Origin: Streptomyces sp. MRC013
GTDB lineage: Bacteria; Actinomycetota; Actinomycetes; Streptomycetales; Streptomycetaceae
Assembly (NCBI RefSeq): GCF_023614235.1
Contig: NZ_CP094264.1
Coordinates: 5,146,001 to 5,210,000 of the forward strand
DNA: 64,000 bases
Direction: 5' to 3'
Shown piece after piece: positions 21,725 to 32,177 of the stretch. Each line of letters starts with the position of its first letter. Within the stretch, counting starts at the first letter, position 1. Both the position numbers and the translations under genes were made by a program. The notes under the pieces are model-generated. The model saw nothing but the letters and a program-made list of their open reading frames with translations. It searched no databases and was not told where the DNA came from.

Positions 21725-22840
21725 TCAGCGCGTGCCGACCGCCGCGCGCACGGCCCGCCGTGCCAGCGCGCAGTCGTCGTGCAGCCGCCGCAGCAGCAGC
21801 CGCTGCTCCTCCCCGGGCGAGACCGCACCGGGCTGCACGGGGACCGAACCCGCGGGCGGAGCCTCTCGTATCGTGCGCTGCACCGCCGTCTCGTACGTCC
21901 GGATCTCCCGCGTCAGGATGAGCATCAGGTTCACCAGGAACGCGTCGCGCGCCGCGGGACCGCCGGCCTGCGCGAGCTGGCTGATCCGCCGCCGCGCGAC
22001 GGGCGCGTCGCCCAGCACGGTCCACAGCGTCGCCAGGTCGTAGCCGGGCAGGTACCAGCCGGCGTGCTCCCAGTCGACCAGCACCGGGCCGGCCGGCGAC
22101 AGCAGCATGTTCGACAGCAGCGCGTCGCCGTGGCAGAACTGCCCCACGCCGTGCCGGCCGCCGGCCTGCGCCAGGCCGCGCAGCAGCTTCTGCAGGTCGT
22201 CCCGGTCCCGGTCGGTGAACAGGCCCAGCTCGTGGTACCGGGCGATCCTCGACGCGTAGTCCAGCGGCGCGTCGAACGTGCCGGCCGGCGGACGCCACTC
22301 GTTGAGCCGCGCCACCGCCCCCAGGACCGCCTTGACGTCCGCCCGGGGCGGGGCCTCCGCCACGTGGCGGCTCAGTGCCGCGGCCCGGCCCGGCATCCGC
22401 TCGACGACCAGCGCGCCGTTGTCCGGGTCCGCCGCGATCAGCCGCGGCACCCGCACCGGGGGACGGTGCCGGACGAACGTGCGGTACGCGGCGATCTCGT
22501 GCCGGAACCGCTCGACCCACACGGGGGAGTGGTCCAGTAAGCACTTCGCGACGGCGGTGGCCCGCCCCGTCGCGCCGACGAGCAGGACCGAGCGCCCGCT
22601 GCGCCGCATCACCTGCACGGGGTTGAACTCCGGGCAGATGCGGTGCACCGACGCGATCACCCTCCGCAGCTGGGCGCCCTGCGGTCCCGACAGGTCGATC
22701 CTCCCGCTGAGCGGACCGGTCACCGCCCCCGCCCAGCGCCTGTTCCGGCCCGCCTGGGCCGGGCCCGGGTGCGGACCGCCGCCCGCCGGTACGGTGCGGG
22801 GCCGGGGCGAGGCGGACACGGAGGACGATGCTGTGTACAT
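21725..22840 (-). CDS. APH-fold phosphotransferase of unknown substrate
   Basis: The 371-residue protein carries the aminoglycoside/choline kinase motifs: the Brenner-type catalytic loop [11 protein letters not shown] and the metal-binding aspartate in VDWEHAG about 20 residues later. An N-lobe lysine lies in AVAKCLL. The overall length and low similarity to known drug kinases argue against calling it a resistance gene. Streptomyces encode many APH-fold kinases acting on sugars, small molecules or proteins. ATG 22840 lacks a strong ribosome-binding site. It is divergent from the NsdA-like regulator. Confidence 0.85.
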   Translation of the reverse strand: MYTASSSVSASPRPRTVPAGGGPHPGPAQAGRNRRWAGAVTGPLSGRIDLSGPQGAQLRRVIASVHRICPEFNPVQVMRRSGRSVLLVGATGRATAVAKCLLDHSPVWVERFRHEIAAYRTFVRHRPPVRVPRLIAADPDNGALVVERMPGRAAALSRHVAEAPPRADVKAVLGAVARLNEWRPPAGTFDAPLDYASRIARYHELGLFTDRDRDDLQKLLRGLAQAGGRHGVGQFCHGDALLSNMLLSPAGPVLVDWEHAGWYLPGYDLATLWTVLGDAPVARRRISQLAQAGGPAARDAFLVNLMLILTREIRTYETAVQRTIREAPPAGSVPVQPGAVSPGEEQRLLLRRLHDDCALARRAVRAAVGTR

Positions 22841-23072
22841 GGGCGAGGCGGATCCCTTCGTGTGCCGACGGCTGCGTACGCTGCCCCGTCCCGCCTCCGG
22901 CCCGGCACCCTGGGGAGTGGGAGCCGTCGCCGGGACGGGGTGGCGCGTTCCTACCTGACACCCCGCCACGGGTGGCTGACCACCTTGCGCCCCCTGGCGA
23001 ACCCTGGCGAATAGTCACCGGTCCCATGACGGAGGGCTACTGTCAACTCAGCCGAGAACCTGGGGGCTTGAC

Positions 23073-24563
23073 GTGGCAGGACAACCCAACACCCGCCTTT
23101 CCGACCTGTTCGGCCTCGCCGGCTGGTCGAAGGGCGAACTCGCGCGGCTGGTCAACCGGCAGGCGGCGGCCATGGGCCACCCCCAGCTGGCGACCGACAC
23201 CTCGCGGGTGCGGCGCTGGATCGACATGGGGGAGACCCCGCGCGATCCCGTGCCGCGGGTGCTGGCGGCCCTGTTCACCGAGCGACTCGGCCGTGTCGTG
23301 ACCATCGAGGACCTCGGGTTCGTACGACACGGGCGCGCCGGGAGACGGCGGGACGTCAGGCACACCGACAACCCCGACGGGCTGCCCTGGGCACCCGAAC
23401 GCACGGCCGCGGTCCTCACCGAATTCACGGGAGTGGACCTCATGCTCAACCGACGCGGCCTGGTGGGCGCGGGCGCCGCGCTCACCGCGGGCTCCGCCAT
23501 CACCAGCGCCATGCACGACTGGTTCCGCACCGACGCCGGAGGTCCCGGTGCCCACGGCCCCTCCGGTACCCGCCGTGTGGAACCCGCGGGGCTGGACCGC
23601 TACGAGGCCGCCCCCGTCGGGCTCCAGGAGGTCGAGGAACTGGAGGCCTCCGTCGAGGTGTTCCGCGCCTGGGACGCGGCCAAGGGCGGCGGTCTCCAGC
23701 GCAAGGCCGTGGTCGGCCAGCTCAACGAGGTGGGCGGAATGCTCGCCTACCGCCACCCCGACGCCATCCAGCGGCGCCTGTGGGGCGTCGCGGCCAACCT
23801 CGCCGTCCTCGCCGGCTGGATGTCCCACGACGTGGGGCTGGAGCCCACGGCGCAGAAGTACTTCGTCATCGCCGCGCACGCGGCCCGCGAGGGCGGCGAC
23901 CGGCCCCGCGCCGGCGAGGCCCTGTCCCGCTGCGCCCGCCAGATGGTCCACCTCGGCCGGCCCGACGAGGCGCTGGACCTGCTCCAGCTCGCCAGGCTCG
24001 GCTCCGGCGACGAACTGCTGCCGCGCACCCGGGCGATGCTCCACACGATCGAGGCGTGGGCGCAGGCGTCCATGGGCCGGGGGCAGGCGATGCGGCGCAC
24101 CCTGGGCGAGGCGGAGGAGCTGTTCGTCTCCGACCGGGAGGACGCCCCGCTGCCGGTGTGGATGCAGACCTTCAGGTCCGAGGACCTGTACGGCATGCAG
24201 GCCCTCGCCTACCGGACGCTCGCCGAGCACGAGCCGTCCGCCGCCAGGCAGGCCCAGCACTTCGCGCGGAAGGCCCTGGAGCTGCGGGTCGACGGACGCG
24301 AGCGCTCCAAGATCTTCGACCACCTCTCCATGGCCTCGGCCTGCTTCATCGCCGACGACCCGGAGCAGGCGGACCGGTACGCCCGGCTCGCGCTGGCCGC
24401 GATGGCGGGCAACTCGTCCCGGCGCACCTGGGACCGGCTGCGGGAGATGTACCGGCTCACCGGCCGTTACGCCGACTACTCCGGGATCAGGGACCTGCGG
24501 GAACGGATCGAGCGCGCGCTGCCGAAGGAGCGGGCGGGGAAGGCGGGGGTCGCAGGGGCCTGA
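23073..24563 (+). CDS. NsdA/NsdB-like developmental regulator
   Basis: The 496-residue protein opens with RLSDLFGLAGWSKGELARLVN, read as a helix-turn-helix-like segment in the first 25 residues, followed by TSRVRRWIDMGE and later a helical TPR-like array (about 180-470). This is the NsdA/NsdB family of Streptomyces, where NsdA represses antibiotic production and sporulation in S. coelicolor. Assignment to A or B is not possible here. The start is GTG 23073. No TTA codon was looked for systematically. It is a strong taxonomic marker for Streptomyces. Confidence 0.87.
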   Translation: MAGQPNTRLSDLFGLAGWSKGELARLVNRQAAAMGHPQLATDTSRVRRWIDMGETPRDPVPRVLAALFTERLGRVVTIEDLGFVRHGRAGRRRDVRHTDNPDGLPWAPERTAAVLTEFTGVDLMLNRRGLVGAGAALTAGSAITSAMHDWFRTDAGGPGAHGPSGTRRVEPAGLDRYEAAPVGLQEVEELEASVEVFRAWDAAKGGGLQRKAVVGQLNEVGGMLAYRHPDAIQRRLWGVAANLAVLAGWMSHDVGLEPTAQKYFVIAAHAAREGGDRPRAGEALSRCARQMVHLGRPDEALDLLQLARLGSGDELLPRTRAMLHTIEAWAQASMGRGQAMRRTLGEAEELFVSDREDAPLPVWMQTFRSEDLYGMQALAYRTLAEHEPSAARQAQHFARKALELRVDGRERSKIFDHLSMASACFIADDPEQADRYARLALAAMAGNSSRRTWDRLREMYRLTGRYADYSGIRDLRERIERALPKERAGKAGVAGA

Positions 24564-24623
24564 CGGGGGCGGGCCGGCCGGAGCGCCGCTCCGGCGCCGG
24601 CGCCGCGCCCGGCGGCGCGCCCC

Positions 24624-26093
24624 TCACGACGGGTCGCCCACCCTGGCCGCCACCACACAGGCGCCGCCGGTGCACCCCGTGCCGCCGAACTCCTCGGCCA
24701 CCATCCGCACGCACTCCTGCGCGCCGCGCGCGCGGGCGAACCCCGGCGCGAGCGCCAGCAGCCGCTCCGTGTCCGGCGGGGGCCCGTCGGACGCGACCCC
24801 GCCCCCGGTCAGCCCGTCCGTGTGGAGCAGCAGCAGATCACCGGGGTGCAGCCGGACCTCGGCCTGCTCGTAGGGGGCGCCCGACGCGGTCGCGCCCAGC
24901 GGGAGGCCCTCCGGCCGGTCGAGGACCCGCCCCGCCCCGTCGCGGAACAGCAGCGGGGCGGGGTGTCCCGCCCCCGCCCAGTGCAGGGCCCCCGCCGCCG
25001 GGTCGTAGCGGCAGCACAGGGCGCTGCCGAGGGCGGGCTGTCCGGCGGCCTCCACCATCTGGTTGAGGTGCCCCAGCAGCGGCCCCGGCCGGACGCCGGC
25101 CAGGGCGAGGCCGCGGAGGGCGCCGAGCAGTACCGCCACCGACGAGGCGGCGGGCACGCCGTGACCCGTGAGGTCACCGACCGTGAGCAGCGCGTCCCCG
25201 TCGGGCAGCCCCAGCACGTCGTACCAGTCGCCGCCGGTCCGGCCGTCGGCGGACGGCAGGCGGTGCCCGGCGACGTCCAGCGAGGCGGCCCCGCCCCCGG
25301 CGAGTCGCAGCGGCCCGCGCCGGAACGGGAGCACCGTCTCCCGGAGTTCCGCCGCGAGCCGGTGCTCGGCCTCCTGCCTCTCGTGCCGCCGGCGCAGCGA
25401 CTCGCGGGACTCGCGCACGGCGCGCTCACTGCGGCGCACTTCGCTGACGTCCCGGAAGACCGCCCACATGGACGCGGTGCGGCCCTCGCCGTCGAGGGCC
25501 GGCTCGCCCGCCATGTGAAGGGTGCGCACGCGGCCGTCGGCCCGTACGATCCGGAACTCCCCGTCGATCGGCTTGCCGTCGACGAGGCAGTCCGTCAGCA
25601 GCCGGGTGAGGAGCGGCTGGTCCTCCGCGAACACCAGGGACGGCAGCTCGTCCAGGGACATCGGACCGGCGTCGGGGGAGCGGCCGACGATCCGGTACAG
25701 CTCCTGGGACCAGTCGGCCTCGTCCGTCAGCAGGTCCCACTCGGCGCTGCCGACGCGGGTGAGCGGGGGGCCGGCGGTCCCCCCTCCGGACGGGCGGCCG
25801 TCCCGGTCCTCCGGCCGGGGGGCCTCCTCCGCGGTCGCCCCCCTTCGCGCGGGCTGCTCCGGGACGCCCTCCCTGAGCTGCCCCAGGTGCGCGCCCAGGT
25901 CGTCGAGCTGGTGCACGGCCAGGTCGTACAGGGCGCGCTGCCAGCGGGCCCGCGGGTCGGTTCCGCCGGACGCGGCGTCCTGGCGCACGGCGTCCACCTC
26001 TCCGCGCAGCCGGCGGGTCTGCGAGATGAGGGCGTCCACCTGGCCGTCCTCCGGCGACTGGTGGGAACGGTCCGCGAACAGGGGGGACGGCAT
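24624..26093 (-). CDS. PAS-SpoIIE PP2C-type phosphatase
   Basis: The 489-residue protein has an N-terminal helical segment, a PAS domain (about 120-235, with the FRIVRADGRVRTLH core), a connecting coiled helix rich in Arg/Glu (about 240-275), and a SpoIIE phosphatase with GGDWYDV, VGDLTGHG and HTDGLTGG metal-binding motifs. It ends without an ATPase domain, unlike the other two SpoIIE proteins here. It should dephosphorylate an anti-sigma-factor antagonist in response to a PAS-bound ligand or redox signal. GGAG precedes ATG 26093 by eight bases. It is convergent with the NsdA-like gene. Confidence 0.92.
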   Translation of the reverse strand: MPSPLFADRSHQSPEDGQVDALISQTRRLRGEVDAVRQDAASGGTDPRARWQRALYDLAVHQLDDLGAHLGQLREGVPEQPARRGATAEEAPRPEDRDGRPSGGGTAGPPLTRVGSAEWDLLTDEADWSQELYRIVGRSPDAGPMSLDELPSLVFAEDQPLLTRLLTDCLVDGKPIDGEFRIVRADGRVRTLHMAGEPALDGEGRTASMWAVFRDVSEVRRSERAVRESRESLRRRHERQEAEHRLAAELRETVLPFRRGPLRLAGGGAASLDVAGHRLPSADGRTGGDWYDVLGLPDGDALLTVGDLTGHGVPAASSVAVLLGALRGLALAGVRPGPLLGHLNQMVEAAGQPALGSALCCRYDPAAGALHWAGAGHPAPLLFRDGAGRVLDRPEGLPLGATASGAPYEQAEVRLHPGDLLLLHTDGLTGGGVASDGPPPDTERLLALAPGFARARGAQECVRMVAEEFGGTGCTGGACVVAARVGDPS

Positions 26094-27001
26094 GGGGGTA
26101 CTCCGATACAGGTGCGCGGCCACGGGGGGGCAAGGACCACCCAAGACTGTGACACAGGCACCGAGTGACCGTGCGCCGTTTGGCAACAAGCGGATCGGCC
26201 ATGCCTTCGGCATATGCCCAGGGCCGGAAGGGTTCCGGCCAAGATGGCCGGAAGACGGGGGGAACGCGGACGAAGGCGACATCCCGGCGGTCCCGGCCTC
26301 CCGTCCGCCGCCGGGCCGCCCCGCACGTCGCGGGCCTCCGCCGCGGCGCGGCGCGGCCACCGGGCCTTTCCGCGGCGCGGAGGTGAAGCGGCGCGAACCG
26401 GGCACCGGGCACGCCCCGGGGGTGCATCCGCGCGCCGCCCGGACGAGACGCGGGGTTCAGCGGACCGGACGGCGACCGGAGGACGGCGCCCGTGGCCGCG
26501 CGGCCCGGCGGGAGGGCCGTCGCCACCGCGCCCCCGGAGCCGCGCCGCCACCGCGCTCGCCGGGGATCCGCGTGCCCGGCTCCTTCCCCGGTCCCGCCAC
26601 CGCCGCGGAGTTCTCGGCGGCGGTGCCCACGGGGCGTACGCCCCGGCGGCCGGTCCGCCGCGGGGCGGGCCGGTCCCGGCGCGCTCCTCGACGCCGAGGC
26701 GGCGCGCCTGCCGCGCCGGGCCGCCCGCACCGTGCTCGCCACCGTCCGGGCGCTCCGCCCGGCGCCCCCCTTCCGCAACCGCCCGACGCGTTCCCGCAGG
26801 AGCCGCCGGACCGCCCCCGCGCCCGGGACGAACCGGGCGGAACCCGCGGCACACCGTTCCGGAGGACGTCGAGGAGTCCCCGCGGAGGACGCGGGAGGGC
26901 CGTCGCCACGGGCACGGCCCCGCCGCACCCCCGCAGGGCGGCCCCGGCCGCGCACGGCCGGGGCCGCCCGCGTCGTACGGGTTGCCCCGCGGGGACCGGT
27001 C
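26094..27001. other. Long intergenic region without recognisable gene
   Basis: About 900 bases lie between the SpoIIE phosphatase start and the VOC protein stop. The first 150 bases are AT-richer around 26140-26220 and probably hold promoters. The rest shows only compositional frames; one plus-strand peptide around 26690-26800 (LLDAEAARLPRRAARTVLA) looks protein-like but has no start signal and no family I know. It may be a remnant. Confidence 0.45.
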
Positions 27002-27880
27002 TCAGTCGGGCGGCTCCACCGCCCCCGCCTCCGCGCTCACGTCCGTCGGCCCGGGAAGGGCCTCGGCCCGTTCGGCGGTCCCCGAGTCCGTCAGGGTGAA
27101 CAGCCCGCCGTCCGGGTCGCGCAGCGTCGCCTGCACCCCCGGCTCGTGGGAGACCACCGTCCCGCCGTGCCGCAGCGCGGCCGCCACCCGCCCCTCCACG
27201 TCCGTCACCGGGAAGTGCACCTGCCAGCGGGGCCGGATCGCCGGGTCCGGGGCCGCCTCCAGGGCGCCCGAGGACAGCCGCGCCACCGCCCGCCCGGTGC
27301 CCCGCAGCACGACCTCGTCGCCCTCGTACTCCACGTCGCAGTGGCCCGCCCGCCCGCAGGCCCAGTCCAGGACCTCCCCGTAGAAGATCGCCGCCTCGAA
27401 GGCGTCCCGCGTGTGCAGCCGCACCCACGCCGGCGCCGTCGGCCACCCCTCGCCCCAGCCGGTGGGCAGCTCGCCCTCCCAGATGCCGAACACCGCCCCG
27501 TCCCGGTCCGCCGCCAGCGCCCCGCGCCCCAGGGCGAACGCGACCGGCCCGACCGCCACCGTGCCGCTGCGCTCCCGGATGCGTCCCGCCGTCACGTCCG
27601 CGTTCCGCACGGCGAAGTACGGCGTCCAGGCCACCGCCACATGGAACGCCGAGGCCAGGGCGCCCATCCCGGCGACCACCCGGCCGCCGGACAGCGCGAC
27701 GCTGAAGTCCTTCCCGAGCCGCGCGGGCCGGAACTCCCACCCCATGACGGCTCCGTAGAAGTCGTGCGCGGCCTCCAGGTCGCGGGTCATCAGGCTGACC
27801 CAGCACGGCGCGCCGTAGAGCGCGCCGCTCGATGTCGCTGCCGCTCCCGAACCCGTGGCAGCCGTCGGTTCTCTGGTCAT
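27002..27880 (-). CDS. VOC (glyoxalase/bleomycin-resistance fold) family protein
   Basis: The 292-residue protein has two tandem VOC modules: one beginning PCWVSLMTRDLEAAHDFYGAVMGW, the other AWVRLHTRDAFEAAIFYGEVLDW. Both share the aromatic FYG..MGW/LDW signature. The double-module form is common in Streptomyces and is often annotated as a glyoxalase or hydroxylase (CFP30B type) without defined substrate. The conserved metal-ligand pattern is incomplete in this reading. ATG 27880 was chosen because it gives the usual length; the ribosome-binding site is weak. Confidence 0.88.
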   Translation of the reverse strand: MTREPTAATGSGAAATSSGALYGAPCWVSLMTRDLEAAHDFYGAVMGWEFRPARLGKDFSVALSGGRVVAGMGALASAFHVAVAWTPYFAVRNADVTAGRIRERSGTVAVGPVAFALGRGALAADRDGAVFGIWEGELPTGWGEGWPTAPAWVRLHTRDAFEAAIFYGEVLDWACGRAGHCDVEYEGDEVVLRGTGRAVARLSSGALEAAPDPAIRPRWQVHFPVTDVEGRVAAALRHGGTVVSHEPGVQATLRDPDGGLFTLTDSGTAERAEALPGPTDVSAEAGAVEPPD

Positions 27881-28072
27881 GTGCCAACCATCCCGGTATC
27901 GCCTCGCACGTCGTCCGACCGCTGTCCATCCTGTCACTGTTTGCCCTCTGTGCGCTCCTCGCCCGGTCCCTTCGCGGCACGCGGTGCCGCGCGGCGCGCC
28001 GGGAGGCCGGCGGAACGGCGGCACGGGAGAACCCCTCTACGGTGGGGGACCAGTGTTCCCCGGAAGGCAGTG

Positions 28073-29593
28073 GTGACCATGGCCGTCGGCGCGCCCCGCG
28101 TCACCGACCCCCACCCCGACGACGAGGGCGCGCGGCGCGGCGGTCCGCGCCCCGTCCGGCCCGCCGTCACGGCGGGCGTCCCCGCCCTCGCGGCCCTGCC
28201 ACTCGCCCTGCTGGCCGCGGCCTCCGCCCTGGGCCGGCACGTCCGCCCCTCGGCGGACGAGTGGTGCTTCCTGCCGCTGGTCCGCGACCGCGGTGTCGCC
28301 GGGGTCGTCGAGCAGTTCTACGCGGTCGACAACGGCCGCCTCGCCAACGGCCTCCTCGTCGGCCTCTACGCGAGGTTCCAGGTCGCCGGGCACCAGTGGT
28401 ACGCCGCCGTCAGCGCGGCGGTCGTGCTCGGTCTGCTGTGGGCCCTGACCGCCCTGCTGCTGCGCCGCGCCGGGCTGCGGGCGCCGCGCGGCACGGCGCT
28501 CCTGGTCGCCGCCGTGACGGGCGCCGTGTTCCTGCTCGCCACCCCGAACACGTACAAGACCTTCTACTGGCCGGCCGCCTCGGTCTCCCACACCCTCGCC
28601 CCGGTCCTGGCCGCCGGGGCCGCCCTGCCGCTGCTCGCGGCCCGCGGCCGGCGGGGCCGGGCCGCCGCCCTCGCCACCGTCCTCCCGGCCGGGGTGTTCA
28701 TCGGCACGCTCTCCGAGGAGGCGTCGGTCGTCGCCCTGGTCGTGCTCGGCACCGCCGCCGCCCTCGCACCGGGGGTCCTCGCCGGACGGGCCCGCCGCAC
28801 CGTCCGCGTCTGGGCGCTCACCGGGGCGGCGGGCGTCGCCGCCGGCACGCTCCTGCTGGTCGCCTCCCCCGGCTCGCGCAACCGCCGCGAGCGCCACGAC
28901 GCCGGGACCGCCTCCATGCTCGCCCCGGACTCCCTCCTCACCTCCCTCAAGCTGTTCGCGCGGATCCTGGGGGAGATCCTCACGACCTGGCAGTACGCGG
29001 GCGCCGTCGCCGCGGGCGTCCTGCTGGGCCTCCTGGCCCGCCGCCGCCCGGACGCCGGGCCCGCCGCCGTCCTGCCGTACCGCCCGCTGCGGCTGCTGTC
29101 CCTCGGCGCGCTGGTGTTCCTCGTCTCCGGCTACCTGTGCACTGTCGTCACGTACCCGGTGTTCGGCACCCGGGTCCTGACCACGGAGCGCACCTGGAAC
29201 GACTACCTGCTGCCGTACGTCCTGCTGCTCGTCGCCGCCGGCGCCCTCCTCGGCCGGTCCCTGCGCCGCGCCGGTCGGCCCGCCGCCCTCCGGCGCGCCG
29301 CCGCGGCCGTCTCCGCCGCCGTGTGCGCCGCGGCCGTCCTGGGACTGGCCGTCCCGCTGCACCAGCTCGGCGGCGACATGCGGGCCCGGGCCGAGCGCTG
29401 GGACCGCCAGGACCGCTTCCTGCGCGAACGGGCCGCGAGCGGCGCCGAGACCGCCCCGTACACGCCGAACACCGTCGCCCGGATGCTGGAGCCGTTCGGC
29501 GGGGGCGGCGGGCGCCGGTGGCCGGCGGGCTGCGTCGCCGACTACTACCGCCTGGACCGCGTCACCGACGGCCGGCGCGCTCCGCGGACCCCG
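28073..29593 (+). CDS. Polytopic membrane protein, DUF6056/glucosyltransferase-like (3' end unresolved)
   Basis: About 500 residues with roughly ten hydrophobic helices, an early ADEWCF...RDRG motif and LYARF, STRHTWAA-like VSHTLAP and a late DYYRLDRVT segment. Acidic residues after the first helix resemble the catalytic region of GT-C-type membrane glycosyltransferases and DUF6056 proteins. The frame has no stop where the family ends; it runs on to 30577, antisense through the whole neighbouring glycosyltransferase, which is implausible. A base error close to 29580 is likely, so the true end is near 29590-29680. GTG 28073 is favoured by GGAAGG spacing; ATG 28079 is possible. With the convergent GtrB-like gene it suggests a surface-glycan function. 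Confidence 0.75.
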
Positions 29594-30571
29594 TCAGGGG
29601 CGGCGGCCCGCCCCCGACGGGGCGGGTCCGGCCGCGGGGCTCCCGGGCGCGTCCCGGTCGGTCTCCCGCACCACGTAGTGGGGGCGCCGCTTCGACTCGT
29701 GGTAGATCCTCCCGACGTACTCGCCGATCACCCCGAGCGTCGCCAGCTGCACCCCGCTCAGCCCGACCACGGCCGTGATCAGCGTGGCGTACCCCGGCGT
29801 GTCGACACCGTCCAGCAGCGCGTTGGCCACGATCCACGCGGCGTAGGCGAGCGCCGAGAGGAACAGCCACAGCCCGGTGTGCACGGCCAGCCGCAGCGGA
29901 CGGCTGTTGAAGGACAGCAGCCCGTCGACGCCGTAGTCCAGCAGCCGCCTGCGGCCCCACTTCGACGCACCCGCGGCGCGGCACGCGTTCTCGTAGCGGA
30001 AGGAGACCGTGTCGAAGCCGATCCACGAGAACAGGCCCTTGGAGAACCGGTTGCTCTCCGGCAGCGCCAGGACCGCCGCCACGGCGCGCCGCGACAGCAG
30101 CCTGAAGTCGCCGGCCCCGTCGACGACCTCCACCTCCATGAACCGCCGCACCAGCCGGTAGTAGGCGCGGCTGAGGACCCTGCGGACCGGGTTCTCGCCG
30201 GACCGGTCGCGCCGGGCCACCACCTGGTCGTAGCCGTGCCGGCGCAGCTCCAGCATCCGCGGCAGCAGCTCCGGCGGGTGCTGGAGGTCGGCGTCCATCA
30301 GCACCACCGCCGCGCCCCGGGACATCCGCATCCCGGCGAGCATCGCCGACTCCTTGCCGAAGTTCCGGCTGAACGAGGTGTACCGCACCCGCGCGTCGGC
30401 GCGGGCCAGCTCCCGCAGCCGCTCCACGGTCCCGTCGCGACTGCCGTCGTCCACGTAGCAGAGCTCGAAGGCGGCCCCCGTGGGCTCCAGCGCGGCCACC
30501 ACCGCCGTGTGGAAGGCGCCGATCACCTCGCTCTCGTCGAAACACGGAACGACGACCGACACGTCCACCAT
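29594..30571 (-). CDS. GT2 family polyprenyl-phosphate glycosyltransferase (GtrB/DPM1-like)
   Basis: The 325-residue enzyme has the GT-A motifs [12 protein letters not shown] at the N-terminus, DADLQHPPE (metal-binding DxD) near 94 and the acceptor-side [15 protein letters not shown]. Two C-terminal transmembrane helices (about 225-285) anchor it, as in GtrB. It is expected to load a sugar from a nucleotide donor onto a polyprenyl phosphate, for transfer by a GT-C membrane enzyme. The convergent polytopic protein at 28073 is a candidate partner. ATG 30571 has GGAGTGGG upstream. Confidence 0.93.
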   Translation of the reverse strand: MVDVSVVVPCFDESEVIGAFHTAVVAALEPTGAAFELCYVDDGSRDGTVERLRELARADARVRYTSFSRNFGKESAMLAGMRMSRGAAVVLMDADLQHPPELLPRMLELRRHGYDQVVARRDRSGENPVRRVLSRAYYRLVRRFMEVEVVDGAGDFRLLSRRAVAAVLALPESNRFSKGLFSWIGFDTVSFRYENACRAAGASKWGRRRLLDYGVDGLLSFNSRPLRLAVHTGLWLFLSALAYAAWIVANALLDGVDTPGYATLITAVVGLSGVQLATLGVIGEYVGRIYHESKRRPHYVVRETDRDAPGSPAAGPAPSGAGRRP

Positions 30572-30873
30572 CGCTGACCCACTCCATGCACGCCGGTGCG
30601 GGACGCCCCTCCGGCATCCGCCGCGCGGAGGGTGCCGGAGGGCCGCCGAGGCTGCCTCCGCCTCGCCTCCAGCGCCGCACGGCCGCGGCCCGCCCGCCAC
30701 CGGGGGAGCCCGTACGGGTGCCGCGCCGTCCCGGGACCCGTCGTACGGACGGCCCCGGCCCCACCAGGGGGCCGGGGCCGGGCACCGGCGCCCGCGGTGT
30801 CCGCGCGGGACGGCGGCGGGTGGTCACCCGCCGGCCGCCCGCGCGGCCCTCCTCACCGCGGCGCCCGCCAGGG

Positions 30874-30932
30874 GTCCGTTCCCGCTTCCGCCGGTCGCGG
30901 CGGGGGACCGGCCGGCGGAAGCGGGAACGGAC
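30874..30932. terminator. Strong hairpin, 21-base arms
   Basis: Perfect 21-base arms (30874-30894 and 30912-30932) flank a 17-base loop. It lies 110 bases downstream of the protease stop on the minus strand and upstream of the glycosyltransferase gene, so it probably ends protease transcription. Confidence 0.7.
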
Positions 30933-30945
30933 GTCCCTCGTGATC

Positions 30946-30994
30946 GGGAACCCGGTCCCGGGTCTCCCCTGGTACAACCGGAGACCGGGTTCCC
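30946..30994. terminator. Second hairpin downstream of the protease
   Basis: Perfect 12-base arms (30946-30957 and 30983-30994) surround a 25-base loop that can form a smaller nested stem. It sits between the protease stop and the 21-base hairpin, so the protease has two hairpins in tandem. Confidence 0.55.
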
Positions 30995-31041
30995 CGCCAT
31001 GTGCGCGGGACGGACGGTGCGTCCCGCGGTCCGTCCCGCCC

Positions 31042-31920
31042 CTACGGGAGGGACGTGAACGGTGCCAGGAACGCCCGGGCACCGGGCGCGTCCAGGCGGT
31101 AGGCCACGTTGGTCGCGTAGCACGGGCCGTCACCGGTGATCGTCGTCGCCACCAGCGTCCGCTTCCCGTCGAGCACGGCGAAGTTCGGGCCGCCCGAGTC
31201 GCCGTAGCAGGCCCCGCCGTTGCCCTGCGGCGCGGTCATCCCGAGCCGCACCCACGCCGTGTTGAGCGCGTTGAACGACACGGGCGCCTTCATCCGCACG
31301 CCGCCGCCCGGGTGGGTGTGGCCGCCCGGCCCGCGCCGCGACTCCTGCGTGCCGTACCCGGCGACGGTGAACGACGCCTCCTCCAGGCCCCGCGGGCCCA
31401 GCGCGCCGAGCGCACCCGCCCGGGGCAGTTCCGCCGGGGTGAACGACCAGCGGGCGGCGACCTGCGCGGCGGGCAGTTCGACCACCGCGATGTCGTACGT
31501 GTCGGAGGCGGAGCCGGGGTAGCGCGGGTGGTTGTGCACGGTCCCCTCGACGGCGACCTCGCGGGCGACGGCCGCCGGGTCACCGGGGTGGCGGCCGGCC
31601 GCCTCGTCGAGGGCGCCCCGCACGTCCTGGTCGAGGGAGACGAAGAACCGGGCGTTCTCCGGCCAGTCGGTGGTGCAGTGCGCGGCGGTGAGGAACGTGT
31701 CGGCGTCGACCATGGTGCCGGAGCACACCCAGTCGACCCGGTCCGGCGTCGTCGCGTCGCCGTCGTCGTCCCAGGTGGCGACCAGCGCGCCGACCTCGGT
31801 GCGCTCGGGCGCCGGGGCCGCGTTGTACGAGTTGATGGCGGAGGACGGCACGGCCGCGCCGACGACGACGGCGCAGGCGGCCGCCAGGGCGGCGCTCACG
31901 CGGGCGGGGATGACGCTCAA
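31042..31920 (-). CDS. Secreted trypsin-like serine protease
   Basis: About 292 residues. The chymotrypsin-fold triad is complete: His in LTAAHC, Asp in YDIAVVEL and Ser in GDSGGP. A Sec signal (RVSAALAAACAVVVGAAV, ending SSA) precedes the mature enzyme. No ATG is near the signal; TTG 31920 has GGAAGGG six bases upstream and gives a normal signal length, so it is chosen over an upstream ATG that would add about 18 residues. The loop after His contains an acidic DWPENARF segment. Extracellular proteolysis is expected. Confidence 0.9.
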   Translation of the reverse strand: MSVIPARVSAALAAACAVVVGAAVPSSAINSYNAAPAPERTEVGALVATWDDDGDATTPDRVDWVCSGTMVDADTFLTAAHCTTDWPENARFFVSLDQDVRGALDEAAGRHPGDPAAVAREVAVEGTVHNHPRYPGSASDTYDIAVVELPAAQVAARWSFTPAELPRAGALGALGPRGLEEASFTVAGYGTQESRRGPGGHTHPGGGVRMKAPVSFNALNTAWVRLGMTAPQGNGGACYGDSGGPNFAVLDGKRTLVATTITGDGPCYATNVAYRLDAPGARAFLAPFTSLP

Positions 31921-32177
31921 GAGAAACCCTTCCGGACGGCGAGTGAACAGGTGCTTCTCCTGTGGGGTGACCGAAAGTGAAGCGCGTGGCGCCCGTCCCC
32001 GGAAAGAGGGAAACCCCTGGCCCACCCCTACACCGCGCGGGGGTGCGGACGGGAGGAGGGCACGGCCGGGCGCGTCGGGGCCGGGCGGCGGACGGGCGCG
32101 CGGGGCCCGGCGGGACGGCTCCCCTCCGCCGGGCCGGCCTCCGCGAGCGGCGGTGAGGACCGGCGGGGCGCACCGCC

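Noticed and set aside
21725..22840. Aminoglycoside resistance kinase
   Set aside because: It has the APH catalytic motifs, but the family is large and the specific resistance signatures are not evident, so resistance was not claimed.
26492..30577. A 1361-codon plus-strand frame
   Set aside because: Only the middle (28073 to about 29590) encodes a real protein; the ends are antisense to the VOC and GT2 genes.
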